Shown here piece by piece: positions 24,570 to 33,106 of a stretch of 64,000 bases of DNA. Every line of letters starts with the position of its first letter. Positions within the stretch are counted from its first letter, which is position 1. Source of the DNA: an uncultured Enterorhabdus sp. (GTDB lineage Bacteria > Actinomycetota > Coriobacteriia > Coriobacteriales > Eggerthellaceae); NCBI GenBank assembly GCA_947645965.1, contig CANSES010000002.1:13620-77619 (forward strand), written 5' to 3'. Position numbers and translations under genes: made by a program. The notes beneath the pieces were generated by a model, which saw only the letters and a program-made list of their open reading frames with translations, did no database searches and was not told where the DNA came from.

Positions 24570-24597
24570 CCAGAAGCCTCCCAGAACGTTCCAAGAA
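24570..24597 (-). promoter_or_regulatory. Three TTCT(T)GG direct repeats, about 11 bp apart
   Basis: On the minus strand TTCTTGG, TTCTGG and TTCTGG recur with 10-11 base spacing, just upstream of the -35 of the ABC operon. This is the classic arrangement of OmpR/PhoB-family boxes. The regulator gene is immediately upstream. Confidence 0.55.
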
Positions 24598-24624
24598 TAT
24601 GCCAAGATTGGTATCAGATGCTTT

Positions 24625-25422
24625 TCACAAGGAGGGCTGCTCGTCGCGCAGCTTGAAGCCGACGCCCCAGACAGTTTCCAGGTAGTCCTCGGTACCCGTG
24701 CCGCGCAGCTTGGCGCGGATGTTGCCGATATGGGTGGCGACGGTCTTGTCCTCCAGGGCCGCCTCGTCGCCGCCGACAGCCGCCGACAGGGCGCGCTTGG
24801 TGTGCACGCGGCGCGGCTCGGCCATGAGCGCGCGGATGATCTCGTACTCGGTGCGCGTCAGGCGCACGGGCATCCCGGCCACCGTGAAACGGCGGGCTGC
24901 CTCGTCCAGTTCCCATTGCCCGAAGCGCAGCACGGGAACAGCCGCACCGGCAATGGCGGGGGCAACGGCGGCGCCCGCGGCCGAAGAACCGCTGCGGCGC
25001 AGCACCGCCTCGCAGCGGGCCAGCAGCTCTTCCAGGTCGAAGGGCTTCACCAGGTAGTCGTCGGCACCGCGGTGCAGCACGTCCACGCGATCGGCCACTG
25101 TCGCCCGCGCCGACAGCACTACCACGGGCAGCCCCGCCGCCCGCGCCGCGGCCACCACCTCTTCCCCGCTCGCCCCGGGCAGCATGAGATCGGTGATCAC
25201 CAGGTGGAAGCCCGCGGATGCACCGGCCGAGCCCGTGCCGCCCGCGGCCACGGCACTGGCCGAGGCCGCCCCCGCGCCCGCGCCACCGGCCAGGCACATC
25301 AGCCCCTCGGAGCCGGAGAAGGCTGCCGTGCACATCGCGCCGGCCTTCTCCAAATAGGAGCAGACGACGCGATTGATCGCCGCGTCGTCCTCCACCACCA
25401 GTATGCGCGCGCCGGCCACCAC
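24625..25422 (-). CDS. OmpR-family response regulator with a low-complexity insertion
   Basis: A 265-residue regulator: receiver with acidic pair in LVVEDDAAINR, phosphoacceptor in HLVITDLMLPG, Lys in YLVKPFDLEEL, and a winged-helix Trans_reg_C domain (MPVRLTRTEYEIIRALMAEPRRVHTKRALSAAVGG to TVWGVGFKL). About 28 Ala/Gly/Ser residues (AGGAGAGAASASAVAAGGTGSAGASAG) interrupt the receiver before the phosphoacceptor strand, which is unusual. The start is GTG, three bases after the M24 peptidase stop. It probably pairs with the kinase at 21772-22707. Confidence 0.88.
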   Translation of the reverse strand: MVAGARILVVEDDAAINRVVCSYLEKAGAMCTAAFSGSEGLMCLAGGAGAGAASASAVAAGGTGSAGASAGFHLVITDLMLPGASGEEVVAAARAAGLPVVVLSARATVADRVDVLHRGADDYLVKPFDLEELLARCEAVLRRSGSSAAGAAVAPAIAGAAVPVLRFGQWELDEAARRFTVAGMPVRLTRTEYEIIRALMAEPRRVHTKRALSAAVGGDEAALEDKTVATHIGNIRAKLRGTGTEDYLETVWGVGFKLRDEQPSL

Positions 25423-25425
25423 GGC

Positions 25426-26574
25426 TTAGATGACCACCATGTCGTGGGTCGACTTCGTGAACACCTCGAAGCCGTTCTCGGTGACGACGCCGAAGTCCTC
25501 CAGGCGCATGCCGAACTTCCCCGCCACGTAGATGCCCGGCTCCACAGTGACCACGTTGCCCGCGACGAGCGGCTCCTCGTTGCGCAGCGACAGCACCGGC
25601 TCCTCGTGGATGTCGAGGCCCACGCCGTGGCCGAGCCCGTGGCCCATGGCCCCGGCGAAACCGCCCTCGGCCAGCACCGCCTCGGCCCGCTCGTGGGCCT
25701 GCCTGCCCGTCACACCGGGGCGCAGCATCGCCTCCACGGCCTCGTTGGCCGCGCGCACCGTGTCCCAGGCCGCGCGCAGCTGGCTGTCGGGCTCGCCGAC
25801 GAACACCGTGCGCGTCATATCCGAGCAGTAGCCGTAGGACTTCGCTCCGAAGTCGAGCACCACGCACTGGCCCGCCTCCAGCATGGTCGCGCCCGGCACC
25901 GCATGGGGGTTCGCCGCGTTGGCGCCCGTGGCCACGATGGAGGCGAAGGCCAGTCCCTCGGCCCCGTGGCGCAGCATCCACTCGTCCAGCTCCAGCTGCA
26001 CCTCGCGCTCGGTCATGCCGGGGCGCATGAACTCCACGATATGAGCGAAGGCCCCGTCGGTGATGGACTGGGCCCCCTTCATGCGGGCCATCTCGTAGCG
26101 TTCCTTCACCGACCGCAGATGTCGCACCACCCCGTCGGTCTCGCCCATGGGGAAATCGGCCGGAAAGGCCTTCTGCAGGGCGCGGTACTCGGCCAGGGTG
26201 ATGGTGTCCTCGATCTGCAGCTCGGCCCCGGGCATGCCGTGGAGCCACGACCCGTTCCACTGGCGTGCCACAAAGGAGGCGTGGCTCTCGCGGGTGTCGT
26301 CCACGCGGATGGGCGTGCGGCGCGCCGCCTGCTCACAGGCCTTCACGTAGCGGGAATCGGTGTGCAGCACCACGCGGTCGGGGGCCACGTACAGGGCATG
26401 GGCGTCCTCGTCGTCGAACACGCCATCGAAGGCGGTGAGCCAGCGGATATTGGCGGTGTCGCGCACCAGAATGGGCGAAGGGCGCCCGTCGCGGCGCTGG
26501 TTCATCGCGCGCAGCAACTGGCCCACATGCCACTCGCAGGCCACCGGGTTGTGCAGTTCATCGAAGACGGTCAT
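25426..26574 (-). CDS. M24 family metallopeptidase (Xaa-Pro aminopeptidase-like)
   Basis: A 382-residue cytoplasmic peptidase: creatinase-like N-terminal domain (residues 1-150) and a pita-bread catalytic domain whose five metal ligands appear in VVLDFGAK, YCSDMTRTVF, GHGLGHGVGLDIHEEP, VVTVEPGIY and MRLEDFGVV. The ATG follows AAAGGAAGG. It sits after aroQ, as pepP-like genes do upstream of efp or with aro genes in other Gram-positives. Cleaves N-terminal residues before proline. Confidence 0.92.
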   Translation of the reverse strand: MTVFDELHNPVACEWHVGQLLRAMNQRRDGRPSPILVRDTANIRWLTAFDGVFDDEDAHALYVAPDRVVLHTDSRYVKACEQAARRTPIRVDDTRESHASFVARQWNGSWLHGMPGAELQIEDTITLAEYRALQKAFPADFPMGETDGVVRHLRSVKERYEMARMKGAQSITDGAFAHIVEFMRPGMTEREVQLELDEWMLRHGAEGLAFASIVATGANAANPHAVPGATMLEAGQCVVLDFGAKSYGYCSDMTRTVFVGEPDSQLRAAWDTVRAANEAVEAMLRPGVTGRQAHERAEAVLAEGGFAGAMGHGLGHGVGLDIHEEPVLSLRNEEPLVAGNVVTVEPGIYVAGKFGMRLEDFGVVTENGFEVFTKSTHDMVVI

Positions 26575-26656
26575 GAGCCTTCCTTTCCCAACAGAGTGAA
26601 CGTAGGCCGTTGCGGAGGCGGGGGCGTCCGCGCCGCCCTCCCGACCCACCTTGCCG

Positions 26657-27094
26657 CTATTCGCTTGCCTCTTCCAACAGCATATCCAGCGCGTGCAGGT
26701 AACCTTCCTTGCCGAGGCCCTTCACCTGGCCCACGCAGGCCGGGGCGATCACCGAGATGCGGCGGAACTCCTCGCGCTGGGAGATGTCCGACAGGTGAAT
26801 CTCCACTACCGGCACGTCGATGCACTCCACCGCGTCGTGGAGCGCGTAGGAGTAGTGGGTGTGGGCGCCCGGATTGTACACGATGCCGTCGTAGCGGCCG
26901 TGGGCCTCGTGCAGCTTGTCCACCAGGACCCCCTCGTGGTTCGACTGGAAGCAGTCCACCTGGGCGCCGCGCTCGGCCCCGTAGGCCACCACCATGGCCT
27001 CGATATCGGCCAGGGTATCGGTGCCGTAGAACTTCGGGTCCCGATGGCCCAGCATGTTCAGGTTGGGGCCGTTCATCAGCAGGATCTTCTTCAC
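26657..27094 (-). CDS. aroQ: 3-dehydroquinate dehydratase, type II
   Basis: Converts 3-dehydroquinate to 3-dehydroshikimate. The 145-residue length and motifs are typical: KKILLMNGPNLNMLGHRDPKFYG with the catalytic Tyr, YNPGAHTHYSYALHDA with the substrate Asn, and VVEIHLSDISQREEFRRISV with the catalytic His. I chose the GTG after GAGAAAGG, giving the standard N terminus. Third to last gene of the aroC-K-B-Q run. Confidence 0.95.
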   Translation of the reverse strand: MKKILLMNGPNLNMLGHRDPKFYGTDTLADIEAMVVAYGAERGAQVDCFQSNHEGVLVDKLHEAHGRYDGIVYNPGAHTHYSYALHDAVECIDVPVVEIHLSDISQREEFRRISVIAPACVGQVKGLGKEGYLHALDMLLEEASE

Positions 27095-27157
27095 TTCGAT
27101 GCCTTTCTCGCACCCAGCGCGCCGCGCCCGATGCCGGGCGCCCGCGCTCAACGTACG

Positions 27158-28267
27158 CTACTTCGACGCCTCCCAGGCGCGCAGGTGCTCCAGGATGACG
27201 GCGTCGTCCACTCCCGCAAGCTCCCAGTCGCCTATGTCGCGGGGCATCACGAAGCGCACCTGGCCGCCGCGGGTCTTCTTGTCGCGCTTCATGGCGGAAA
27301 GCATCTCCTCGGCCGGAGCCGACCACGCCAGCGCCGGCAGCCCCAGGCTGTCCAGCAGCTCGCCCTGGGCCTGAACCAGCTCGGGCGGCGTGCCGACCAC
27401 ATCTGCCCCGAGGCGCGCCGCGAAGCGCATGCCCTCGGCCACGGCCGCCCCGTGGGAGAAGGTGCCGAAGCCGGCCAGGGCCTCGATGGCATGGCCTAAG
27501 GTGTGGCCGTAGTTCAGGCACTCGCGCACGCCGCGGCTCTCCGTCTTGTCGGCGGCCACCACGTTGGCCTTGAACACCACCGAGCGCGCGATGGCCTCGG
27601 CCACCACGGCATCGGTGCGGGCCACCATAGCCTCGGCGTGGTCCATCATCCAGAAGAAGAACTCGTCGGAGTCGATGACCGCCGCCTTGGCGATCTCGGC
27701 GCAGCCGCAGGCCCATTCGCGCTCATCGAGCGTGGCCAGGGTGGCAGTGCAGGCGCCCACGTAGGCCGGTTGCTTGAAGGTGCCCACGAGGTTCTTCCCC
27801 GCCTCCAGGTTCACACCGGTCTTTCCCCCCACCGAGGAGTCCACCATGGCCAGAAGGGTGGTGGGCACCTGCACGAAGGGGATACCGCGCATGTAAGTGG
27901 AGGCGACGAAACCGGCCAGGTCGCCCACCACACCGCCGCCGAGGGCCACCACGGCGCAGTCACGGGTGAGGCCCAGGGCCGCCATGGCGTTCCACACCTC
28001 GCCGGCCACGGCCAGCGACTTGGCCTCCTCGCCGGCCGGCACCACCACGTCGCTCACGCGGAAGCCCGCGATCTTCAGCGACGCCTTGGCCGCGTCCAGA
28101 TACAGCGGGGCCACGTTCGTATCGGTCAGGATCAGCAGATGCGGCGCGTCGGCCACCGCAGGCAGGCGCTTCAGCGAGGTGCCGAGCCCTTCCAGCACCG
28201 CGTCGCCGATGCGCACGTCGTAGGGCACTTCGCCCGGGATGTTGACGACTACTTTGGTTGCGGGCAC
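27158..28267 (-). CDS. aroB: 3-dehydroquinate synthase
   Basis: NAD-dependent cyclisation of DAHP to 3-dehydroquinate. The 369 residues carry VVALGGGVVGDLAGFVASTYMRG, VPTTLLAMVDSSVGGKTGVNLEAGKNLVG, the metal ligands in NYGHTLGHAIE and GAAVAEGM. The start is GTG after an AAGGAGG site that lies inside the overlapping aroK end (19 bases shared), so the two are translationally coupled. Confidence 0.96.
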   Translation of the reverse strand: MPATKVVVNIPGEVPYDVRIGDAVLEGLGTSLKRLPAVADAPHLLILTDTNVAPLYLDAAKASLKIAGFRVSDVVVPAGEEAKSLAVAGEVWNAMAALGLTRDCAVVALGGGVVGDLAGFVASTYMRGIPFVQVPTTLLAMVDSSVGGKTGVNLEAGKNLVGTFKQPAYVGACTATLATLDEREWACGCAEIAKAAVIDSDEFFFWMMDHAEAMVARTDAVVAEAIARSVVFKANVVAADKTESRGVRECLNYGHTLGHAIEALAGFGTFSHGAAVAEGMRFAARLGADVVGTPPELVQAQGELLDSLGLPALAWSAPAEEMLSAMKRDKKTRGGQVRFVMPRDIGDWELAGVDDAVILEHLRAWEASK

Positions 28268-28836
28268 AGGATACCCTCCTTTTCCAGAATGCGTTGCACT
28301 TCGCGGGCGATGGCGAACACCGACTTGCCCGCCGTGTCCACCGTGGCGTCGGCCACGGCCTCGTAGAGGGGCAGCCGCTCGGCGGCGCGGGCCCGGGCCG
28401 CTTCCAGGTTCTGGAACAGCGGCCGGGTGGACACGTCGCTGATGCGGCTGGCGGCCTCGTCGGCGGTCACGTGCAGATACACCACGAAGCCGCTCTCGCG
28501 GAACACCTCGTGGTTCTCGGGCGTGACCACCACGCCGCCCCCGCAGGACACGAGCAGCGGATCGGGCTTGGCGCCCAGCTCGCGCAGCACCTCGGTCTCG
28601 ATGGCGCGAAATCCCGCCTCGCCCGACTCGGCAAAGATATCCTTCACGCGCTTGCCCTCGCGGCGCTCGATGTAGGTGTCCATGTCCACCGAGGCCACAC
28701 GGCAGCTGCGCGCGAGGCGGCGGGCCACCGAGGTCTTGCCCGCCCCCATGAAGCCGACGAAGAACACGGGGCGCGCCAGGGTGAGCCGTTCGGGCTCGAA
28801 CGCGCGGCGCGGGGCGCTCGGGTTTCTCTTCCCCAT
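28249..28836 (-). CDS. aroK: Shikimate kinase
   Basis: Phosphorylates shikimate with ATP. The 195-residue protein has Walker A FVGFMGAGKTS, the DMDTYIERREG substrate block, SGEAGFRAIETEVL, SCGGGVVVTPEN and the lid residues STRPLFQ. A charged N-terminal extension of about 20 residues precedes the usual start. The ATG is one base after the aroC stop. Confidence 0.94.
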   Translation of the reverse strand: MGKRNPSAPRRAFEPERLTLARPVFFVGFMGAGKTSVARRLARSCRVASVDMDTYIERREGKRVKDIFAESGEAGFRAIETEVLRELGAKPDPLLVSCGGGVVVTPENHEVFRESGFVVYLHVTADEAASRISDVSTRPLFQNLEAARARAAERLPLYEAVADATVDTAGKSVFAIAREVQRILEKEGILCPQPK

Positions 28837-28837
28837 G

Positions 28838-30004
28838 CTAGCGCCCCATGGTGCGCAGGCGCTGCTTGTAGGCCTTGATGGAGGCCTTGATGTCGGCCAT
28901 GCAGGTGCTGCCGAAGGCCTCGATGTAGGCGTTGGCCAGGGCGAAGGCCACCTCGCCTTCGGCCACCACGGCGGCCGCGGGCACCGCGCACACGTCCGAA
29001 CGCTCCTTGGACGCCTCTTCCGCATCCAGGGTGTCCAGGTTCACCGTGCCGAGCGGCTGCATCAGCGTGGGGATGGGCTTCATGGCCGCGGTCACCACCA
29101 GGGGCATGCCGTTGGTCATGCCGCCCTCAAGGCCGCCGGCGTTGTTGGACGAGCGCACGAAATCGCCGCCCTCCAGCACGATGGGATCGTGCACCTGGCT
29201 GCCCGGGCGGTCGGCCGCCTTAAATCCGAGGCCGAATTCCACGCCCTTGATGGCGGGAATGGAGAACAGGGCCGCGCCGATGCGGGCGGTGAGACGGTCG
29301 GCGCCGCAGGCGTAGGTGCCCAGGCCCGGTACCAGGCCCGTGGCCACGATGCGGAAGGTGCCGCCCAGGCTCTCCCCCGCGTCGCGGGCCTTGTCGATGG
29401 CGCGCTTCATGGCCGTGGTGGCCCGCACATCGGGGCAGCGCATCTCCGACAGCTCGATGTCGAGCGGCTTGTGCCCAGCGGCGTCGGCCATGGTCTCGTC
29501 GGCCATGGCCGCGTCCCCCACCGACACCACGTAGCTCATCACATCCACGCCCAGCTCGGCCAGAAACTCCCGGGCGATGCCGGCGGCGGCCACGCGGGCC
29601 GCCGTCTCGCGGGCGCTCGCCCGCTCCAGAATATTGCGACAGTCGTCGGTGTTGGTGCGCAGCACGCCCACCAGATCGGCGTGGCCCGGGCGCGGGCACA
29701 CCTCGCGCACCAGATCAGCGGGGGCGCTGCCGAAAGGCGCCATGCGGTCGGTCCAGTTCTCCCAATCGCGGTTGGCCACCGTAAGGGCGATGGGGCTGCC
29801 GATGGTGCGGCCGAAGCGCACACCGCTCGTCACCTGCACCGTGTCCTTCTCGATGGCCATGCGGCCGCCGCGACCGTAACCGGCCTGGCGACGCGCCAGA
29901 TCGGCGTTGATGTGCTCCACCGACACCGGCAGACCCGCCGGCACGCCCGTCACGATGGCCGTGAGATTCGGCCCGTGACTCTCTCCCGCTGTGATGTATT
30001 CCAT
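28838..30004 (-). CDS. aroC: Chorismate synthase
   Basis: FMN-dependent last step to chorismate. The 388 residues contain GESHGPNLTAIVTGVPAGLPV, RRQAGYGRGGRMAIEKD, SGVRFGRTIGSPIAL, the RPGHADLVG block and NNAGGLEGGMTNGMPL. GAGGAAG precedes the ATG. It heads the aroC-aroK-aroB-aroQ-M24 peptidase run; a TACAAT -10 box lies 54 bases upstream. Confidence 0.97.
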   Translation of the reverse strand: MEYITAGESHGPNLTAIVTGVPAGLPVSVEHINADLARRQAGYGRGGRMAIEKDTVQVTSGVRFGRTIGSPIALTVANRDWENWTDRMAPFGSAPADLVREVCPRPGHADLVGVLRTNTDDCRNILERASARETAARVAAAGIAREFLAELGVDVMSYVVSVGDAAMADETMADAAGHKPLDIELSEMRCPDVRATTAMKRAIDKARDAGESLGGTFRIVATGLVPGLGTYACGADRLTARIGAALFSIPAIKGVEFGLGFKAADRPGSQVHDPIVLEGGDFVRSSNNAGGLEGGMTNGMPLVVTAAMKPIPTLMQPLGTVNLDTLDAEEASKERSDVCAVPAAAVVAEGEVAFALANAYIEAFGSTCMADIKASIKAYKQRLRTMGR

Positions 30005-30057
30005 AGATTCGCTTCCTCACCAAGGGGGCACCTGGGCGCCCCGAACGTACGCGCGCT

Positions 30058-30063
30058 ATTGTA
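30058..30063 (-). promoter_or_regulatory. -10 box TACAAT of the aro operon
   Basis: TACAAT on the minus strand, upstream of aroC and downstream of asnS; the -35 is weak. Confidence 0.4.
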
Positions 30064-30097
30064 GCGCACTCGGATACCTGGTGAGCAGCGCAAACCC

Positions 30098-31537
30098 CTA
30101 GAACTCGGCGTTTCCCACCGTACGGGGGTGCGGAATGACGTCGCGGATGTTGCTCACGCCGGTCAGGTACATCACCAAACGCTCGAAGCCCAGGCCGAAC
30201 CCGGCATGGGAGCAGCTGCCGTAGCGGCGCAGATCCAGGTAGGCGCGGTACTGCTCGGCCTCCATGTCCAGCTCGGCGATGCGACGCTCCAGCACTTCCA
30301 GGCGCTCCTCGCGCTGAGAGCCGCCCACGATCTCGCCGATACCCGGCACGAGGCAGTCCATGGCGGCCACGGTGCGGCCGTCGTCGTTCAAGCGCATGTA
30401 GAAGGCCTTAATGGCGGCCGGGTAATCGGTCACGAAGGTGGGGCAGCCGAAGTGCTCCTCGGTCAGGTAGCGCTCGTGCTCGGTCTGCAGGTCGATGCCC
30501 CACTCCACGGGGTACTCGAAGGTGCGCCCGGCAGCCTGGGCCGCAAGCAGGATGTCCACGGCCTCGGTGTAGGTGACGCGGGCGAAGTCGGAGGCGGCCA
30601 CGTGGGCAAGGCGCTCGATGAGCCCCTTGTCCACGAACTTGTTCAGCATGGCCAGCTCGTCGGGGCAGCGCTCCATCACCTCGGTGATGACGTACTTCAG
30701 CATGGCCTCGGCCAGTTCCATGTCGTCTTCCAGATCGGCGAAGGCGATCTCGGGCTCTACCATCCAGAACTCGGCGGCGTGACGGGCCGTGTTGGAGTTC
30801 TCGGCGCGGAAGGTGGGGCCGAAGGTGTACACGTCGCCGAAGGCCAGGGCGAAGTTCTCGGCGTTCAGCTGGCCGGACACGGTGAGCGACGCCGGCTTGC
30901 CGAAGAAGTCCTCGCTCCAATCCACCTCGCCGGCCGCAAGGGCGCCCTCGCTGGCCGCGGCCGCCTCGGCGCTCACGAGCGGCGGGCAGGCCGGGTCGAT
31001 GGTGGTCACGCGGAACATCTCGCCGGCACCCTCGCAGTCGCTCGCGGTGATGATGGGCGTGTGCACATAGACGAAGCCGCGATCCTGGAAGAAGCGGTGG
31101 ATGGCCCCGGCGGCCACCGACCGGATGCGGAACACGGCGCGGAACAGGTTCGTGCGCGGGCGCAGGTGCTGCTGGGTGCGCAGGAACTCCGGCGTGGCGC
31201 GCTTCTTCTGCAGCGGGTAGTCCGGCGTGGAGGTGCCCTCCACGCGGATGGTGGCCGCTGTCAGTTCGAAGGGCTGCGGGGCGTCAGGGGTCAGCTTCAG
31301 CGTCCCTTCCACCACGAGTGCCGCCGACACGTTCTGATGGGCGATCTCGTCGTAGTTCTCCAGGGTGGCGCGGTCCATGACCACCTGCAGGTCCTTGAAG
31401 CAGCTGCCGTCGTTCAAGGTGACGAAGCCGAAGTTCTTCATATCGCGGACTGACTTGACCCAGCCGGCCACCGTGATGGCCTTCCCCTCGAAGGCGGCGG
31501 CGTCGGCGTAGAGCTGAGCGATCTTGATGCGGTTCAT
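30098..31537 (-). CDS. asnS: Asparaginyl-tRNA synthetase
   Basis: Class IIb synthetase of 479 residues: N-terminal OB domain ([33 protein letters not shown]), the motif 2 region [25 protein letters not shown] and motif 3 [27 protein letters not shown]. The [12 protein letters not shown] block distinguishes AsnS from AspS. I chose the second in-frame ATG, 21 bases inside the longest frame, as it starts with the standard MNRIKIAQL. Confidence 0.95.
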   Translation of the reverse strand: MNRIKIAQLYADAAAFEGKAITVAGWVKSVRDMKNFGFVTLNDGSCFKDLQVVMDRATLENYDEIAHQNVSAALVVEGTLKLTPDAPQPFELTAATIRVEGTSTPDYPLQKKRATPEFLRTQQHLRPRTNLFRAVFRIRSVAAGAIHRFFQDRGFVYVHTPIITASDCEGAGEMFRVTTIDPACPPLVSAEAAAASEGALAAGEVDWSEDFFGKPASLTVSGQLNAENFALAFGDVYTFGPTFRAENSNTARHAAEFWMVEPEIAFADLEDDMELAEAMLKYVITEVMERCPDELAMLNKFVDKGLIERLAHVAASDFARVTYTEAVDILLAAQAAGRTFEYPVEWGIDLQTEHERYLTEEHFGCPTFVTDYPAAIKAFYMRLNDDGRTVAAMDCLVPGIGEIVGGSQREERLEVLERRIAELDMEAEQYRAYLDLRRYGSCSHAGFGLGFERLVMYLTGVSNIRDVIPHPRTVGNAEF

Positions 31538-31628
31538 AGATGCGCGACCTTTCCCCATAGGTGAGTTTTCCGTTCCGGCTATGATAGCAGGACGACGGCC
31601 TCGCGCCTATGCCCCCGCGACCGGGATG

Positions 31629-32555
31629 CTACAGATTGAACCCCGCAGCCTGGGCCATGACGGCGAACAGCTCGTCCTCGGGAATGTCGAGGGCCGCCTC
31701 CTCGGTGATGTCGCGCAGGATGCCCACGGTGACCACGGCCTGGCCCACCAGCATGCCCGCCCCGTCGAAGAAGGCGCAGCCGGCCTCGCGGGCCGCCCGG
31801 GCAAGAGCCGTCTCACCGTGGCCGTACACCACGTCGAACACCGTCTGGTCCGCGCGGAGCAGAGCGGTGTCGAAGGGGGCCTCATCGCCCTCGTTCATGC
31901 CCAGCGGCGTGGCGTCGATGATGATGTCGGCGGCGGCGATGGCCTGGCGCGACGTGTCGTAGCTGCCGTAGCGGAAGTTCACCTGCTTGTACACCTCGGC
32001 GAAGCTGAGATGGTGCTCGCGCAGGGCCGGCATGTCCACGATGCGGCCCACCATCTCCCCCAGCTCGTCCACATAGGTGCGCAGCACCTCGTGGGAGCGC
32101 TCCACGCTGCGGCCCACGAGCACCACCTCGGCCGGCCCCGCCTGGGCCACGGCGTGCAGGATGGACAGCGACGTGGGACCCGTGCCGCAGACGATAACCG
32201 AGGCGCCCTTGAAGGTCACGCCCGCGCGCTCCAGATAGGCCACGCAGCCCTGGCCGTCGGTGTTGTAGGCGATGAGCGTGCCGCCCTTGTTCGCCAGCAC
32301 GTTGGCCCCGTGGGCCAGACGGGCCGAGGCCGCCTGCACGTCGGCCGCCGCGAAGGCCGCCGGCTTGTAGGGCGTGGTGATGTTGATGGAGAGGAAGTCG
32401 CGCTCGGCCAGGAAGCGCTCGGCCTGGGCCGGTTCGGGCAGGTCCTGGGCCCCGTAGACCCAGGGCAGGCCCGCGCGCTTGAACACGGCGTTGTACATGA
32501 CTGGCGACTTGGAATGCCCGATGGGGTGTCCCAGGATGTACAGATGCTCGGTCAC
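31629..32555 (-). CDS. aroE: Shikimate dehydrogenase
   Basis: Reduces 3-dehydroshikimate to shikimate. The 308-residue protein has ILGHPIGHSKSPVMYNAVFKRAG, the catalytic Lys in NITTPYKPAA, NTDGQG, a Rossmann glycine motif CGTGPTSLS, and DATPLGMNEGD. The start is GTG after GGAAGGAGAG and overlaps the stop of yqeG by four bases (GTGA). It is separate from the other aro genes. Confidence 0.93.
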   Translation of the reverse strand: MTEHLYILGHPIGHSKSPVMYNAVFKRAGLPWVYGAQDLPEPAQAERFLAERDFLSINITTPYKPAAFAAADVQAASARLAHGANVLANKGGTLIAYNTDGQGCVAYLERAGVTFKGASVIVCGTGPTSLSILHAVAQAGPAEVVLVGRSVERSHEVLRTYVDELGEMVGRIVDMPALREHHLSFAEVYKQVNFRYGSYDTSRQAIAAADIIIDATPLGMNEGDEAPFDTALLRADQTVFDVVYGHGETALARAAREAGCAFFDGAGMLVGQAVVTVGILRDITEEAALDIPEDELFAVMAQAAGFNL

Positions 32556-33085
32556 GGCCGCTCTCCTTCCACTTGTTGGATGTTCGCGACGGGCTCCGGC
32601 GCCCGATCGCCCAAAATGGCGCGCTCCAGGTTGCGCAGCAACAGCGTGTGGGGCAGATCCTGCTCCACCAAGGGCTGCAACATATAGGCGGGAAGGCCCG
32701 CAGCGTGGGCCCCCAGCACATCGGTGGCCAGCTGGTCGCCGATGACCACGGTGTCGCGCCGGGTCGCCCCCAGCTTCCCCATGCCCGCGAAGAAGGCCGG
32801 CGGCAGGGGCTTCATCGCCTTGGCCACCACGGGAATCTCCAGTTCCGCTCCCAAGCGATGGGGCATGTCGTGCCAGTTGTTCGACACCAGGCAGAACGCC
32901 ACCCCGGCCTCCCGGGCGCGCCCGAGCCACATCCCCACGTCGCGGGGGATCTCGTGGGTGTCGCGGGCGAGGATGGTGTTGTCGATGTCGAGCAGCACGT
33001 GGATGCGGCCGCAACCGACAAGGTCGCGGTCGATGTCCACGCAGGTGATGCGCGAGAAGTACCGGTCGGGGGTGAGCAGGGCCAT
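32552..33085 (-). CDS. YqeG-family HAD phosphatase
   Basis: A 177-residue HAD IIIA protein with motif I LLDIDNTI, motif II LVSNN and motif III/IV around VIGDQLATDVLGAHAAG. YqeG relatives are phosphatidylglycerophosphate or nucleotide phosphatases; the substrate here is not known. It lies between mltG and aroE and is translationally coupled to aroE. The ribosome site is weak. Confidence 0.85.
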   Translation of the reverse strand: MALLTPDRYFSRITCVDIDRDLVGCGRIHVLLDIDNTILARDTHEIPRDVGMWLGRAREAGVAFCLVSNNWHDMPHRLGAELEIPVVAKAMKPLPPAFFAGMGKLGATRRDTVVIGDQLATDVLGAHAAGLPAYMLQPLVEQDLPHTLLLRNLERAILGDRAPEPVANIQQVEGERP

Positions 33086-33106
33086 GGGCGCAGCGAGAAG
33101 GTCGGC

